From: Candidatus Nealsonbacteria bacterium CG08_land_8_20_14_0_20_36_22 | GTDB taxonomy: Bacteria; Patescibacteriota; Minisyncoccia; Minisyncoccales; GWA2-38-27 | Direction of reading: 5' to 3' | Assembly: GCA_002774555.1 (NCBI GenBank) | Contig: PEYC01000017.1 | Location: 1 to 30,231 of the forward strand | DNA: 30,231 nt | Shown: positions 23,035 to 28,836 of the stretch, piece by piece | Numbering within the stretch: position 1 is the stretch's first letter | Layout of the letters: each line of letters opens with the position of its first letter | The notes under the pieces: generated by a model | What the model was told of the DNA's origin: nothing | Databases searched by the model: none | Seen by the model: only the letters and a program-made list of their open reading frames with translations | Program-made: the position numbers and the translations under genes

Positions 23035-24030
23035 TTATTCACTTATAAATTGTAAGGAAATCTTTCTTTTCAATTTTTGAGTATTCCCATGTCTTAGTAG
23101 CCCAAAATATGAATTGAGTGTCTCTTTTGTTTTGTTTGTTTTTATTCTTTTAAATATTCTTCTCTTTGTAGCGTTGCGGAGTACTCGATGGTCTGGGAAA
23201 TTAACCCAACCTAAAAAATCAACCCCAGAAAATAAGGTTTTTATAAATATTTTATCGGGATGTATTAACAGTTTAAGATTATTGTTTAAAAAAGATTTTA
23301 TTTCAGGCACCAAACTTTCTATCCATTTTTTATTATGATTTAAAATAACAAAATCATCTGAATATCTGATATAATATTTTTCTTTAAGTTTATGTTTTAC
23401 AAATTGGTCAAATTCATTCATATAAATATTTACCAAAAGCTGTGATGTTAAATTACCAAGGGGCAGACCAACCCCGGGTTTTATAGAATAAAAACTATCA
23501 ATAATCTCTCCTAAAAGCCATAGAATATTTTTATCCGGAATATATTTACTTAAAATATTTTTTAATATTTTATGATTTATGCTCGCAAAAAATTTCCTAA
23601 TATCGCATTTCAGAACCCAACAGGTTTTTGTATTATTTTTGCTGACTACATAATAGAAATCTATAAACCTTTTTATTGCTTTATACATTCCCTTTTCTAA
23701 CCGACACGAATAAGAGTCGGAAATAAATATTCTCTCAAAAAACGGATACAATATGCGATATACCGCATGATGGACTAACCTGTCGCGAATGCTCGCCTTA
23801 TGGATATTTCTCGGTTTTGGGTCACAGATATTAAATGCTTGATAGCCACCGTGTTTATAGGTATGATTAACTAAATCTTGTTGCAAAGACAGAATATTAT
23901 CCATTAAATTGAAAGAAAACTTCTGCACATCTTTCTTGTTTCTTTTTCCTTTAATAAATTCCTGCCAAGCCAAAAGCAAATTATTAACGCTTACTATATC
24001 CTCAAATTTATGGGTCAATTGAATCTTCAT
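23035..24030 (-). CDS. DGR-type reverse transcriptase
   Basis: This enzyme copies the TR RNA into error-prone cDNA that replaces the VR. The 331-residue product has the RT core in order: IHKASIRDRLVHHAVYRIL, SDSYSCRLEKGMYKAI, the first catalytic Asp in VLKCDIRKFFASI (D143), GLPLGNLTSQ (192-197, the hallmark of DGR RTs), and YSDD (223-226). It lacks the maturase/endonuclease domains of group II introns. I chose ATG 24030 because AAAGGA lies 6 nt upstream; an in-frame extension to 24093 would be read through a G9 tract. The Avd-like gene is divergent, 43 nt away. A promoter candidate (TTGACT, 17 nt, TAAATT) lies inside avd. Confidence 0.95.
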   Translation of the reverse strand: MKIQLTHKFEDIVSVNNLLLAWQEFIKGKRNKKDVQKFSFNLMDNILSLQQDLVNHTYKHGGYQAFNICDPKPRNIHKASIRDRLVHHAVYRILYPFFERIFISDSYSCRLEKGMYKAIKRFIDFYYVVSKNNTKTCWVLKCDIRKFFASINHKILKNILSKYIPDKNILWLLGEIIDSFYSIKPGVGLPLGNLTSQLLVNIYMNEFDQFVKHKLKEKYYIRYSDDFVILNHNKKWIESLVPEIKSFLNNNLKLLIHPDKIFIKTLFSGVDFLGWVNFPDHRVLRNATKRRIFKRIKTNKTKETLNSYFGLLRHGNTQKLKRKISLQFISE

Positions 24031-24046
24031 AATTGTTCCTTTAATA

Positions 24047-24055
24047 CCCCCCCCC
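24047..24055. repeat. Nine-base C/G homopolymer between the RT and avd starts
   Basis: This C9 on the plus strand (G9 on minus) is the longest GC homopolymer I saw in an AT-rich window. It sits in the predicted RT mRNA leader, 17 nt before the RT ATG and 19 nt before the avd start. Confidence 0.9.
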
Positions 24056-24064
24056 AACCAGTCA

Positions 24065-24093
24065 AATTTAAGTTTGGTGCAAAAATTAGTCAA
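24065..24093 (-). promoter_or_regulatory. Candidate RT promoter inside the avd coding region
   Basis: On the minus strand, TTGACT (24093-24088), a 17-nt spacer and TAAATT (24070-24065) predict +1 near 24058. The RT leader is then about 28 nt, containing a G9 tract followed by AAAGGA. Confidence 0.45.
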
Positions 24094-24397
24094 CGCCTAC
24101 AAGCTTTGGCATAAGTTTTTGCCTCATTTCCCAAAAACATCTCGTTATACTTTAGGGTCAAAAATTGACTCGCTTTTTATAGAAACCACTGAATCTGTAA
24201 TCAAAGCGTTTCATTCAGGCAAGGGAGAAAAATTGATTTATTTGATTCAGGCATCTGTAAAGCTTGATTTATTAAAATTCTTTTTGCAAATTGCTTGGGA
24301 AATAAAAGCGCTGGATAATAAAAAATACATTCGCCTTTCTGAAAAACTGGACGAAATCGGCAGGATGCTCGACGGCTGGTTAAAATCTCTAAAATGA
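24074..24397 (+). CDS. avd: Avd-like four-helix bundle protein (DGR accessory)
   Basis: The product has the bacterial Avd-type composition. LVNAYKLWHKFLPHFPKTSRYTLGSKID at the N-terminus (quoted in part) precedes helices with ASVKLDLLKFFLQIAWEIK and ends LDEIGRMLDGWLKSLK, all typical of DGR Avd proteins that bind RT and are needed for retrohoming. About 107 residues is near family size. The start is unclear: only TTG 24074 or GTG 24077 precede the conserved part, and no Shine-Dalgarno is seen. The frame stays open upstream through the C-tract. Its strand is opposite to RT, TR and target, which is unusual. A recent 5' truncation is possible. Confidence 0.8.
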   Translation: MVQKLVNAYKLWHKFLPHFPKTSRYTLGSKIDSLFIETTESVIKAFHSGKGEKLIYLIQASVKLDLLKFFLQIAWEIKALDNKKYIRLSEKLDEIGRMLDGWLKSLK

Positions 24398-24410
24398 ATT
24401 TTATCATACA

Positions 24411-24474
24411 TAATTACTTCGCTCGGTCGGAAAAGAAAAGTAAATTTTTCTTTTCCTTTCTCGCTTGTAATTAT
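24411..24474. repeat. AT-rich imperfect inverted repeat between avd and TR
   Basis: The outer ends TAATTAC and GTAATTA enclose inner arms GGAAAAGAAAA and TTTTCTTTTCC around a short spacer, with GCTCG/CGC between. It is 64 bp overall. It could be a bidirectional terminator for avd or a dispersed MITE-like repeat. Confidence 0.6.
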
Positions 24475-24477
24475 AAA

Positions 24478-24496
24478 CCCGCCTGATTAAGGCGGG
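24478..24496 (-). terminator. Hairpin just 3' of the TR
   Basis: CCCGCCT-GATTA-AGGCGGG is a perfect 7-bp stem. It begins 11 nt beyond the TR 3' end on the minus strand and is followed there by TTTATAATTA. It probably ends the TR RNA or stabilises it. Its arm resembles the GC palindromes in the coding genes. Confidence 0.55.
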
Positions 24497-24506
24497 AAAC
24501 AAAGAG

Positions 24507-24649
24507 ATTTGCGCACGGCAGCGAAACGCCAGTTCTCATTCCAATCATTCTCGAACCAATTGAGGTTCAGGTTGCGCTCATCGCTATTCCAGTTCAGATA
24601 CGGCACGTGGCGGTTGCTATCCGGATTCTGCCAGACAGAACCAATTGTA
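24507..24649 (-). repeat. DGR template repeat (TR)
   Basis: This 143-bp region aligns without gaps to the VR at 25028-25170 (offset 521). On the sense (minus) strand it contains 37 adenines; 22 of them differ in the VR, and no other base does. Read in the VR frame it is rich in AAC/AAT codons at the variable positions, as in classic TRs. The last 25 nt or so on the sense 3' side (CGTTTCGCTGCCGTGCGCAA) are invariant and GC-rich, fitting an IMH-like priming region. Confidence 0.97.
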
Positions 24650-24920
24650 CAAAATATCATCTATGCCACCACCCCTTGATTGCTCTCGGGGTTGAATCTT
24701 ATTCGGAATCCTCGCCCCGTAGTAAGCTTTGCTTTACTATTGGGGTTAATTCCTTAATATCTTGCACCAAGTATCTTTGTTTTTTGGAAATTAGAAACGA
24801 CCCTAATATGAAGCGTACCCCATATTATTCTGCGTTGTTCTAATCCCGGATCTCAATCGCTCACAGCCGTAACCGTGAGCATATCAATCTACTATCCAAA
24901 ATTATATTATCATATTCTGA

Positions 24921-24964
24921 TCAAAAATAAAATCCTTTGCGAAAGGTTTTTCGCAAAGGATTTT
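24921..24964 (-). terminator. Strong intrinsic terminator after the DGR target gene
   Basis: A 16-bp perfect stem (24929-24944 with 24949-24964, core CCTTTGCGAAA) with a GGTT loop is followed on minus by ATTTTTGA. It lies about 63 nt beyond the target stop. The stretch between holds short AT repeats (AATCCAAAAATCCAAG). A role as the cruciform that aids DGR target recognition is possible, but its distance from VR is large for that. Confidence 0.8.
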
Positions 24965-25025
24965 TGTTGTTCGGACCAAGAATCCAAAAATCCAAGAAGG
25001 ATTAAGAACCCAAAAGTCCAAAAAC

Positions 25026-25574
25026 TTACTTGCGCACGGCAGCGAAACGCCAGTCCCCACCCCAACCACCCTCGAACCAAAGGAGGTGCAGGAGGCGCTC
25101 ATCGCTAAACCAGTTCAGATACGGCACGAGGCGGCTGCTAACCGGATCCTGCCAGACAGAACCAAGAGCAACAATCGGAAATTGCTTTTGCAGTCCAGGA
25201 TAAGCCGCGCCGAGAGCCAACAATTCCTCTATTCTAGCGGGACGGAAGCCCTGCTTTTCCATTTCGGCAATGGCGTCGCCAGAAGAAATGTTCTTTCCGA
25301 AACAGAAAAGAACGATTTCCTCTTCTTGCTTACCGCTCCCAGCAATTGGAAAATGTTCCTGAGTGATATCGTTGTTCACCCAGCCGTAGTTGCCAGCTTT
25401 GATCATTTGGGCAAGGGTTTGACTATAGTCAACTATAACCATGGATGTTTGTCGTTGATTTTCCATCTCTTTGCCCACCAGTTCGCCTGATAGCAACTTA
25501 TTGACGCCATTCATTCCGCCCAATTTGTTAACAACTGCTTCAATCTGCCCCAATGTTAATTCTCCGTACTTCAT
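25026..25574 (-). CDS. DGR variable (target) protein with a C-type-lectin-like VR domain
   Basis: The 182-residue protein has a short N-terminal module (MKYGELTLGQIEAVVNKLGG) and a middle region. The C-terminal domain contains GFRPARIEELLALGAA, QFPIVALGSVW and WRFAAVRK, typical of the C-type-lectin/formylglycine-enzyme fold used by DGR targets. No signal peptide is visible, so the site of action is unknown. I start at ATG 25574 because GGAAAGGA lies at good spacing; the ATG at 25583 would abut that site. A near-perfect promoter drives it, and a strong terminator follows. The diversified residues are the predicted ligand-binding surface. The ligand is unknown. Confidence 0.93.
   Translation of the reverse strand: MKYGELTLGQIEAVVNKLGGMNGVNKLLSGELVGKEMENQRQTSMVIVDYSQTLAQMIKAGNYGWVNNDITQEHFPIAGSGKQEEEIVLFCFGKNISSGDAIAEMEKQGFRPARIEELLALGAAYPGLQKQFPIVALGSVWQDPVSSRLVPYLNWFSDERLLHLLWFEGGWGGDWRFAAVRK
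25028..25170 (-). repeat. DGR variable repeat (VR) at the 3' end of the target gene
   Basis: It covers target residues 136-182 and reaches the stop codon. Relative to the TR there are 22 base changes, all at sense-strand TR adenines. They produce 15 amino-acid changes (T136A, I137L, N143D, D145V, N147S, H149L, N156F, N161L, N163H, N165L, N169G, D170G, N172G, E173G, N174D). The framework residues between them (W141, P151-W155, W166-E168, W175-V180) are unchanged. Confidence 0.97.
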
Positions 25575-25682
25575 AATACACATCCTTTCCCGGCTTTTTG
25601 CCGAAAAAATTCCCTCTGCCCGAGGTTTTAGGGGTCGCTAAATGCGACAATTTGTTTTATAAAAGAACACTACTCTGTCCTA

Positions 25683-25712
25683 ATTATACCATATCATCTT
25701 GCTACTTGTCAA
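25683..25712 (-). promoter_or_regulatory. Strong extended -10 promoter of the DGR target gene
   Basis: On the minus strand: TTGACA (25712-25707), an 18-nt spacer, and TATAAT (25688-25683) preceded by TGG, i.e. an extended -10. +1 is near 25676, giving a leader of about 100 nt with a small GTCGC-ATTTA-GCGAC hairpin (25633-25647). Confidence 0.8.
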
Positions 25713-25728
25713 GCTCTTACATCCTGAA

Positions 25729-26827
25729 TTCAACCTGCAAGCGCAACACTTGGCATATTAATGCTAATGTTAAAACGATTCAATTTTTTTGAAAACATTT
25801 CTAAGGGTGTCTTCCAGCCGAGCCGTTTTCTGGGCCGGTGGTTAAGGTTGTTCTCAACTTCTTGTATTTCCTCGTCAGATATCATAGTAAAATCTGTTTT
25901 CTTTGGAAATAAATCTCTGATTAAGCCATTGGTATTCTCGTTGGTCCCTCTTTCCCAGGAATGATAAGCATGAGCAAAGAAACATTTAAACCCTGTTCTC
26001 TTTTCGAGCTCTTCCCATTTTTGATTTTCAAAGCCGTTATCAAAGGTAGCTGTTTGTTTCAGTCTTTGGGGTAGATTTTTAACCCTGCTTTCTATTGCCA
26101 GAACGGTGGCTTCGCTGCTTTTATCTCTTAATTTGGTGATAAGCACTAATCCTGTTTTTCTCTCAACAAACGTGTTAATTCCAGGTTTATGATCTTTTGA
26201 TTCAACTGTGTCTGACTCCCAGTCGCCTATACGAATTCTATCACTAACAATCATAGGGCGTAAATCAATAGATAATCCTTTAACAGTTGAAGATGTTCTC
26301 TGACAGCGTCTCATTCCTTTATGGGTTCTACGTTTCTTCTTTCTTCTTAAGTAGGGCCTTAAATCCTCATAACCAGGCTTCAACAATCCCCAGCCATTTC
26401 TGTGTATTTGATGATATATGAATCGGTATATTGCTTCGTGAGATATGGAATAACCGGGCAAGTCTTCTTTAATCCTGCCTGCTATCTGCTCTGGCGATGT
26501 TCTCTTCTTTAATTCTCGTATCACATAAGCTCTGATAGTGTCATTCTTTAATCTTTCTGTTCTGCCTCTTAAGCCTCTCTTTTTTAAGGCTCTTTCATGA
26601 GCTGCTCTGGGAATATATCTTCGTCTCCCAAGAGAATCCAGATTCCTCTTAATTTCTCTGGACACAGAAGAAGGTGAACGACCTAATGCCGCGGCAATGG
26701 TTCTGATTGAGGTTTTTTGCCACAACATCTCTTGTATTCTCTCCCTTTCCTCAACCGTAAAATGTGTATATTTCATATCACTTTGATAATACATTATTTT
26801 ATCAAAGTGTTGCACTTACTTGTTGAA
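25729..26827. mobile_element. IS30-family insertion sequence, complete
   Basis: The 1099-bp element is bounded by imperfect terminal inverted repeats at 25729-25753 and 26803-26827. Both ends start TTCAAC (read inward) and share GCAACACTT. It carries one transposase gene. No target-site duplication is evident (GAA on the left, CTA on the right). It abuts the argS stop codon on one side and lies 17 nt upstream of the DGR target promoter on the other. Confidence 0.85.
25730..26776 (-). CDS. IS30-family transposase
   Basis: The N-terminal helix-turn-helix (FTVEERERIQEMLW, then IAAALGRSPSSVSREIKRN) is typical of IS30 transposases. It is followed by the DDE core: GDWESDTV (first Asp), TFDNGFEN (second Asp) and WERGTNENTNGLIRDLFPK (Glu). 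The protein is 348 residues from ATG 26776; in-frame starts upstream (26794, 26815) run into the terminal repeat. Its stop codon lies in the left inverted repeat. All key residues are present, so it may be active. Confidence 0.93.
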   Translation of the reverse strand: MKYTHFTVEERERIQEMLWQKTSIRTIAAALGRSPSSVSREIKRNLDSLGRRRYIPRAAHERALKKRGLRGRTERLKNDTIRAYVIRELKKRTSPEQIAGRIKEDLPGYSISHEAIYRFIYHQIHRNGWGLLKPGYEDLRPYLRRKKKRRTHKGMRRCQRTSSTVKGLSIDLRPMIVSDRIRIGDWESDTVESKDHKPGINTFVERKTGLVLITKLRDKSSEATVLAIESRVKNLPQRLKQTATFDNGFENQKWEELEKRTGFKCFFAHAYHSWERGTNENTNGLIRDLFPKKTDFTMISDEEIQEVENNLNHRPRKRLGWKTPLEMFSKKLNRFNISINMPSVALAG

Positions 26828-28345
26828 CTAACGCATCTTCTCCGGGGCTGAAATCCCCAGTAAATCTAAAGTGTTTTTGAGAACAATTTTTGTGGCTGAT
26901 ATTAAAGCAAACCGGGCTTTACTTAATTCTTTATCTTCGGAAATCACCCGGCAGTTTTCGTAAAATTGGTGAAAAGCGTCAGCTAACTGAACTACATACT
27001 GAGGAATTCTCTGAACTTGAAAATCTTTAGCAGTATCTTCAATAATTTCCGGAAACCTAATCAATTGTTTAATCAAATTCAACTCGCTCGGATGATTTAA
27101 TAATTGAAAATTGAAAATTGAAAATTGAAAATTATTTTGCGCTTTGCGCAAAATGCTTGATACCCTCGCATAAGCATATTGGACATAATAAACCGGATTT
27201 TTCTCTGACTGTTCTTTTGCCAAATCCATATCAAAATTCAAATGACTATCGGGACTTCTCGTTAAAAAGAAAAATCTAGCAACATCTAAACCAACTTCAT
27301 CTATTAATTCTTCGAGCCCCACATAATTACCGGTTCTTTTTGACATTTTAAATTCCTGGCCCTCTTTAAAAAGCTTAACTAACTGCATTAAAACAACAGT
27401 TAATTGTTCTTTTTTATATCCTAATGCCTCTGCCGCTGCTTTTAATCTGGCGATATAACCATAATGGTCAGCTCCCCAAAAGAAAATCAGCTTATCAAAA
27501 CCGCGCTCAAATTTGTTTTTCAAATAAGCAATATCCGAAGCAAAATAGGTTTTCTCGCCATCTGCTTTCACCAACACTCTATCTTTATCATCTCTAAATT
27601 CAGTTGATTTAAACCACAAGGCGCCGTCTTTTTCATAAGCTAATTTCTTTTTTTTCAGCCAATTTAAAATTTTATCAACTTCTTTGTTTTTATACAGATT
27701 TTTTTCCGAAAACCAAACATCAAATTTAATTTTTAGCTTTTTAGTGATAAATTTTTGATTTTCTTTTTGAATTTGTAGGGCTGTTCTCTTTTCTCCTTTG
27801 TAAAACCCTTTTTTCAGAGCTTCTATTTGTTTACCCCGATCATTAATATAGTATTCACGGCATATCTTATATCCTGCTTTTTTAAAAACATTTGCCAAAA
27901 CATCTCCGCAAAATCCTCCCCGGCCGTTCCCCAAAGTTAAAGGACCTGTGGGATTGGCCGAAATAAACTCTATATTTACCCTGTTAAATCCGCCTTTGGC
28001 GGTGTCCCGCTGAAAGCGGGACAATTTAACAGGGTGAATTTTTTGCCCAAATTTTTCCTTTTCTTTTAAAATCTCCCCAACCTGTTTTTGTAAATATTCT
28101 TTTGAAATAAAAAAGTTAATAAACCCCGGTTTAACAATCTCTATTTTTTCGATAATACTGCTTTTTATTCTTGATTTTATCATTTCTGCTATTCTCATCG
28201 ACTCCTTTCCCGTCACCATTGCAACATTCGTCGCACAATCCCCATACTCTTTCCCCCTCGGCTGTTCAACCAAAATCTCGGAAACCTTGTACCCAAGCTC
28301 TTTAATCGCTTTTTCTATTAATTTCCCGATCTCTTCTCTAACCAT
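26828..28345 (-). CDS. argS: Arginyl-tRNA synthetase with a palindrome and a heptamer insert
   Basis: The class I ArgRS has ISANPTGPLTLGNGRGG (HIGH equivalent, LGNG) and KMSKRTGNYV, with the ArgRS C-terminal DALR-type helical domain. It is 505 residues and ends naturally (GISAPEKMR). A nested palindrome inserts VKLSRFQRDTAKGGFNRV (about residues 103-123) just ahead of the catalytic core strand VNIEFISANPTGP. A TTGAAAA tandem inserts NFQFSIFN at about 404-414. The stop TAG directly touches the IS30 end. The gene is divergent from smpB across 41 nt, and the -10-like TAAACT predicts a 1-nt leader. Confidence 0.95.
   Translation of the reverse strand: MVREEIGKLIEKAIKELGYKVSEILVEQPRGKEYGDCATNVAMVTGKESMRIAEMIKSRIKSSIIEKIEIVKPGFINFFISKEYLQKQVGEILKEKEKFGQKIHPVKLSRFQRDTAKGGFNRVNIEFISANPTGPLTLGNGRGGFCGDVLANVFKKAGYKICREYYINDRGKQIEALKKGFYKGEKRTALQIQKENQKFITKKLKIKFDVWFSEKNLYKNKEVDKILNWLKKKKLAYEKDGALWFKSTEFRDDKDRVLVKADGEKTYFASDIAYLKNKFERGFDKLIFFWGADHYGYIARLKAAAEALGYKKEQLTVVLMQLVKLFKEGQEFKMSKRTGNYVGLEELIDEVGLDVARFFFLTRSPDSHLNFDMDLAKEQSEKNPVYYVQYAYARVSSILRKAQNNFQFSIFNFQLLNHPSELNLIKQLIRFPEIIEDTAKDFQVQRIPQYVVQLADAFHQFYENCRVISEDKELSKARFALISATKIVLKNTLDLLGISAPEKMR
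27104..27131. repeat. Four tandem TTGAAAA heptamers in argS
   Basis: These are the same unit and the same copy number as in metG (12106-12133), although the two genes are unrelated at this point. The tandem encodes NFQFSIFNFQ in the linker before the C-terminal domain. Confidence 0.9.
27978..28035. repeat. Nested three-stem palindromic element in argS
   Basis: The outer arms ACCCTGTTAAAT/ATTTAACAGGGT enclose two hairpins, CCGCC-TTT-GGCGG and GTCCCGC-TGAAA-GCGGGAC. The inner hairpins match elements in tsaC and tatD, and the outer arm resembles the CCCCGTTAGA repeats. All 58 bp are translated in ArgRS. Confidence 0.88.
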
Positions 28346-28386
28346 TATTTCCAGTTTACCTTATTTTTTGCTAAAATAAAAGAATT
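28346..28386. promoter_or_regulatory. Divergent argS/smpB promoter region with very short leaders
   Basis: On plus, an extended -10 (TGC-TAAAAT, hexamer 28372-28377) predicts +1 near 28384, 3 nt before the smpB ATG. On minus, TAAACT (28358-28353) predicts +1 near 28346, 1 nt before the argS ATG. The -35 boxes are weak. Neither gene has a Shine-Dalgarno. Confidence 0.45.
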
Positions 28387-28836
28387 ATGAAGGTTCTAAC
28401 TGAAAATAAAAAGGCCTATTTTGATTATCAAATCCTGGAAAAGTTTGATGCAGGATTGGTTTTACTTGGAACTGAGGTAAAGTCAATAAAATTGGGTAGG
28501 ATAAATTTGGCAGGTTCTTATGTTGTATTTAAGGGCGAGGAATTATATCTTATTGGCGCTAAAATTCCTCCTTATCAGCCCAAAAACGCGCCCCCGGATT
28601 ACGAACCGGAACGTTCTCGCAAGCTTCTTCTAAATAAAGCCGAGATAAAAAAATTAATCGGTAAAACCAAACAAAAAGGTTTGACTCTAATACCCTTGAA
28701 GGTTTATACTAAACATGCTAAAATAAAGCTTGAATTCGGGATAGGCCGCGGTAAAAAGAAGATTGATAAAAGAGAGTCAATTAAAAAACGGGAGGCAGAA
28801 CGGGAAATCCAAAGAGAGTTAAAATCACGGGGATGA
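28387..28836 (+). CDS. smpB: SsrA-binding protein SmpB
   Basis: SmpB binds tmRNA and delivers it to stalled ribosomes for trans-translation. The 149-residue product has the OB-fold core (YFDYQILEKFDAGLVLLGTEVKSIK), the RNA-binding GSYVVFKGEELYLIGAKIPPY segment, and the basic C-terminal tail that enters the mRNA channel (KKIDKRESIKKREAEREIQ). It lies directly before ssrA; its last 8 nt, including the stop, overlap the tmRNA 5' end. Confidence 0.95.
   Translation: MKVLTENKKAYFDYQILEKFDAGLVLLGTEVKSIKLGRINLAGSYVVFKGEELYLIGAKIPPYQPKNAPPDYEPERSRKLLLNKAEIKKLIGKTKQKGLTLIPLKVYTKHAKIKLEFGIGRGKKKIDKRESIKKREAEREIQRELKSRG

Larger units (their letters stand above)
24478..24894 (-). ncRNA. Putative TR-containing DGR template RNA
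   Basis: The 628 nt between avd and the target gene have no convincing coding region. The TR is at 24507-24649, the hairpin at 24478-24496 follows it, and the 5' side holds structured segments: CTCAC...GTGAG near 24860-24880 and TAGTAAGC...GCTTTACTA near 24720-24740. A TATAAT hexamer on the minus strand at 24906-24901 could start transcription near 24894. The RNA boundaries are inferred. Confidence 0.4.

Noticed and set aside
23035..24030. Group II intron maturase or retron reverse transcriptase
   Set aside because: The GNLTSQ motif, the short length without maturase/HNH domains, and the neighbouring TR/VR and Avd fit a DGR RT instead.
24020..24076. avd start upstream in the RT 5' region
   Set aside because: The frame is open from 24023, but it has no ATG/GTG/TTG before 24074 and no Shine-Dalgarno. 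An ATG at 24010 is in another frame.
24607..24843. 78-residue plus-strand ORF between TR and the target
   Set aside because: It begins inside the TR, antisense to it, and has no Shine-Dalgarno or family resemblance. The region is better explained as the TR RNA leader.
24921..24964. DGR target-recognition cruciform just after VR
   Set aside because: It lies about 63 nt from the VR end and has a U-tract, so a terminator is the simpler reading.
25086..25490. 134-residue plus-strand ORF
   Set aside because: It is the antisense shadow of the DGR target gene, which has a promoter, RBS and TR/VR evidence.
25726..26830. Target-site duplication around IS30
   Set aside because: The flanking triplets GAA and CTA differ, and shifting the ends by a base or two gives no match.
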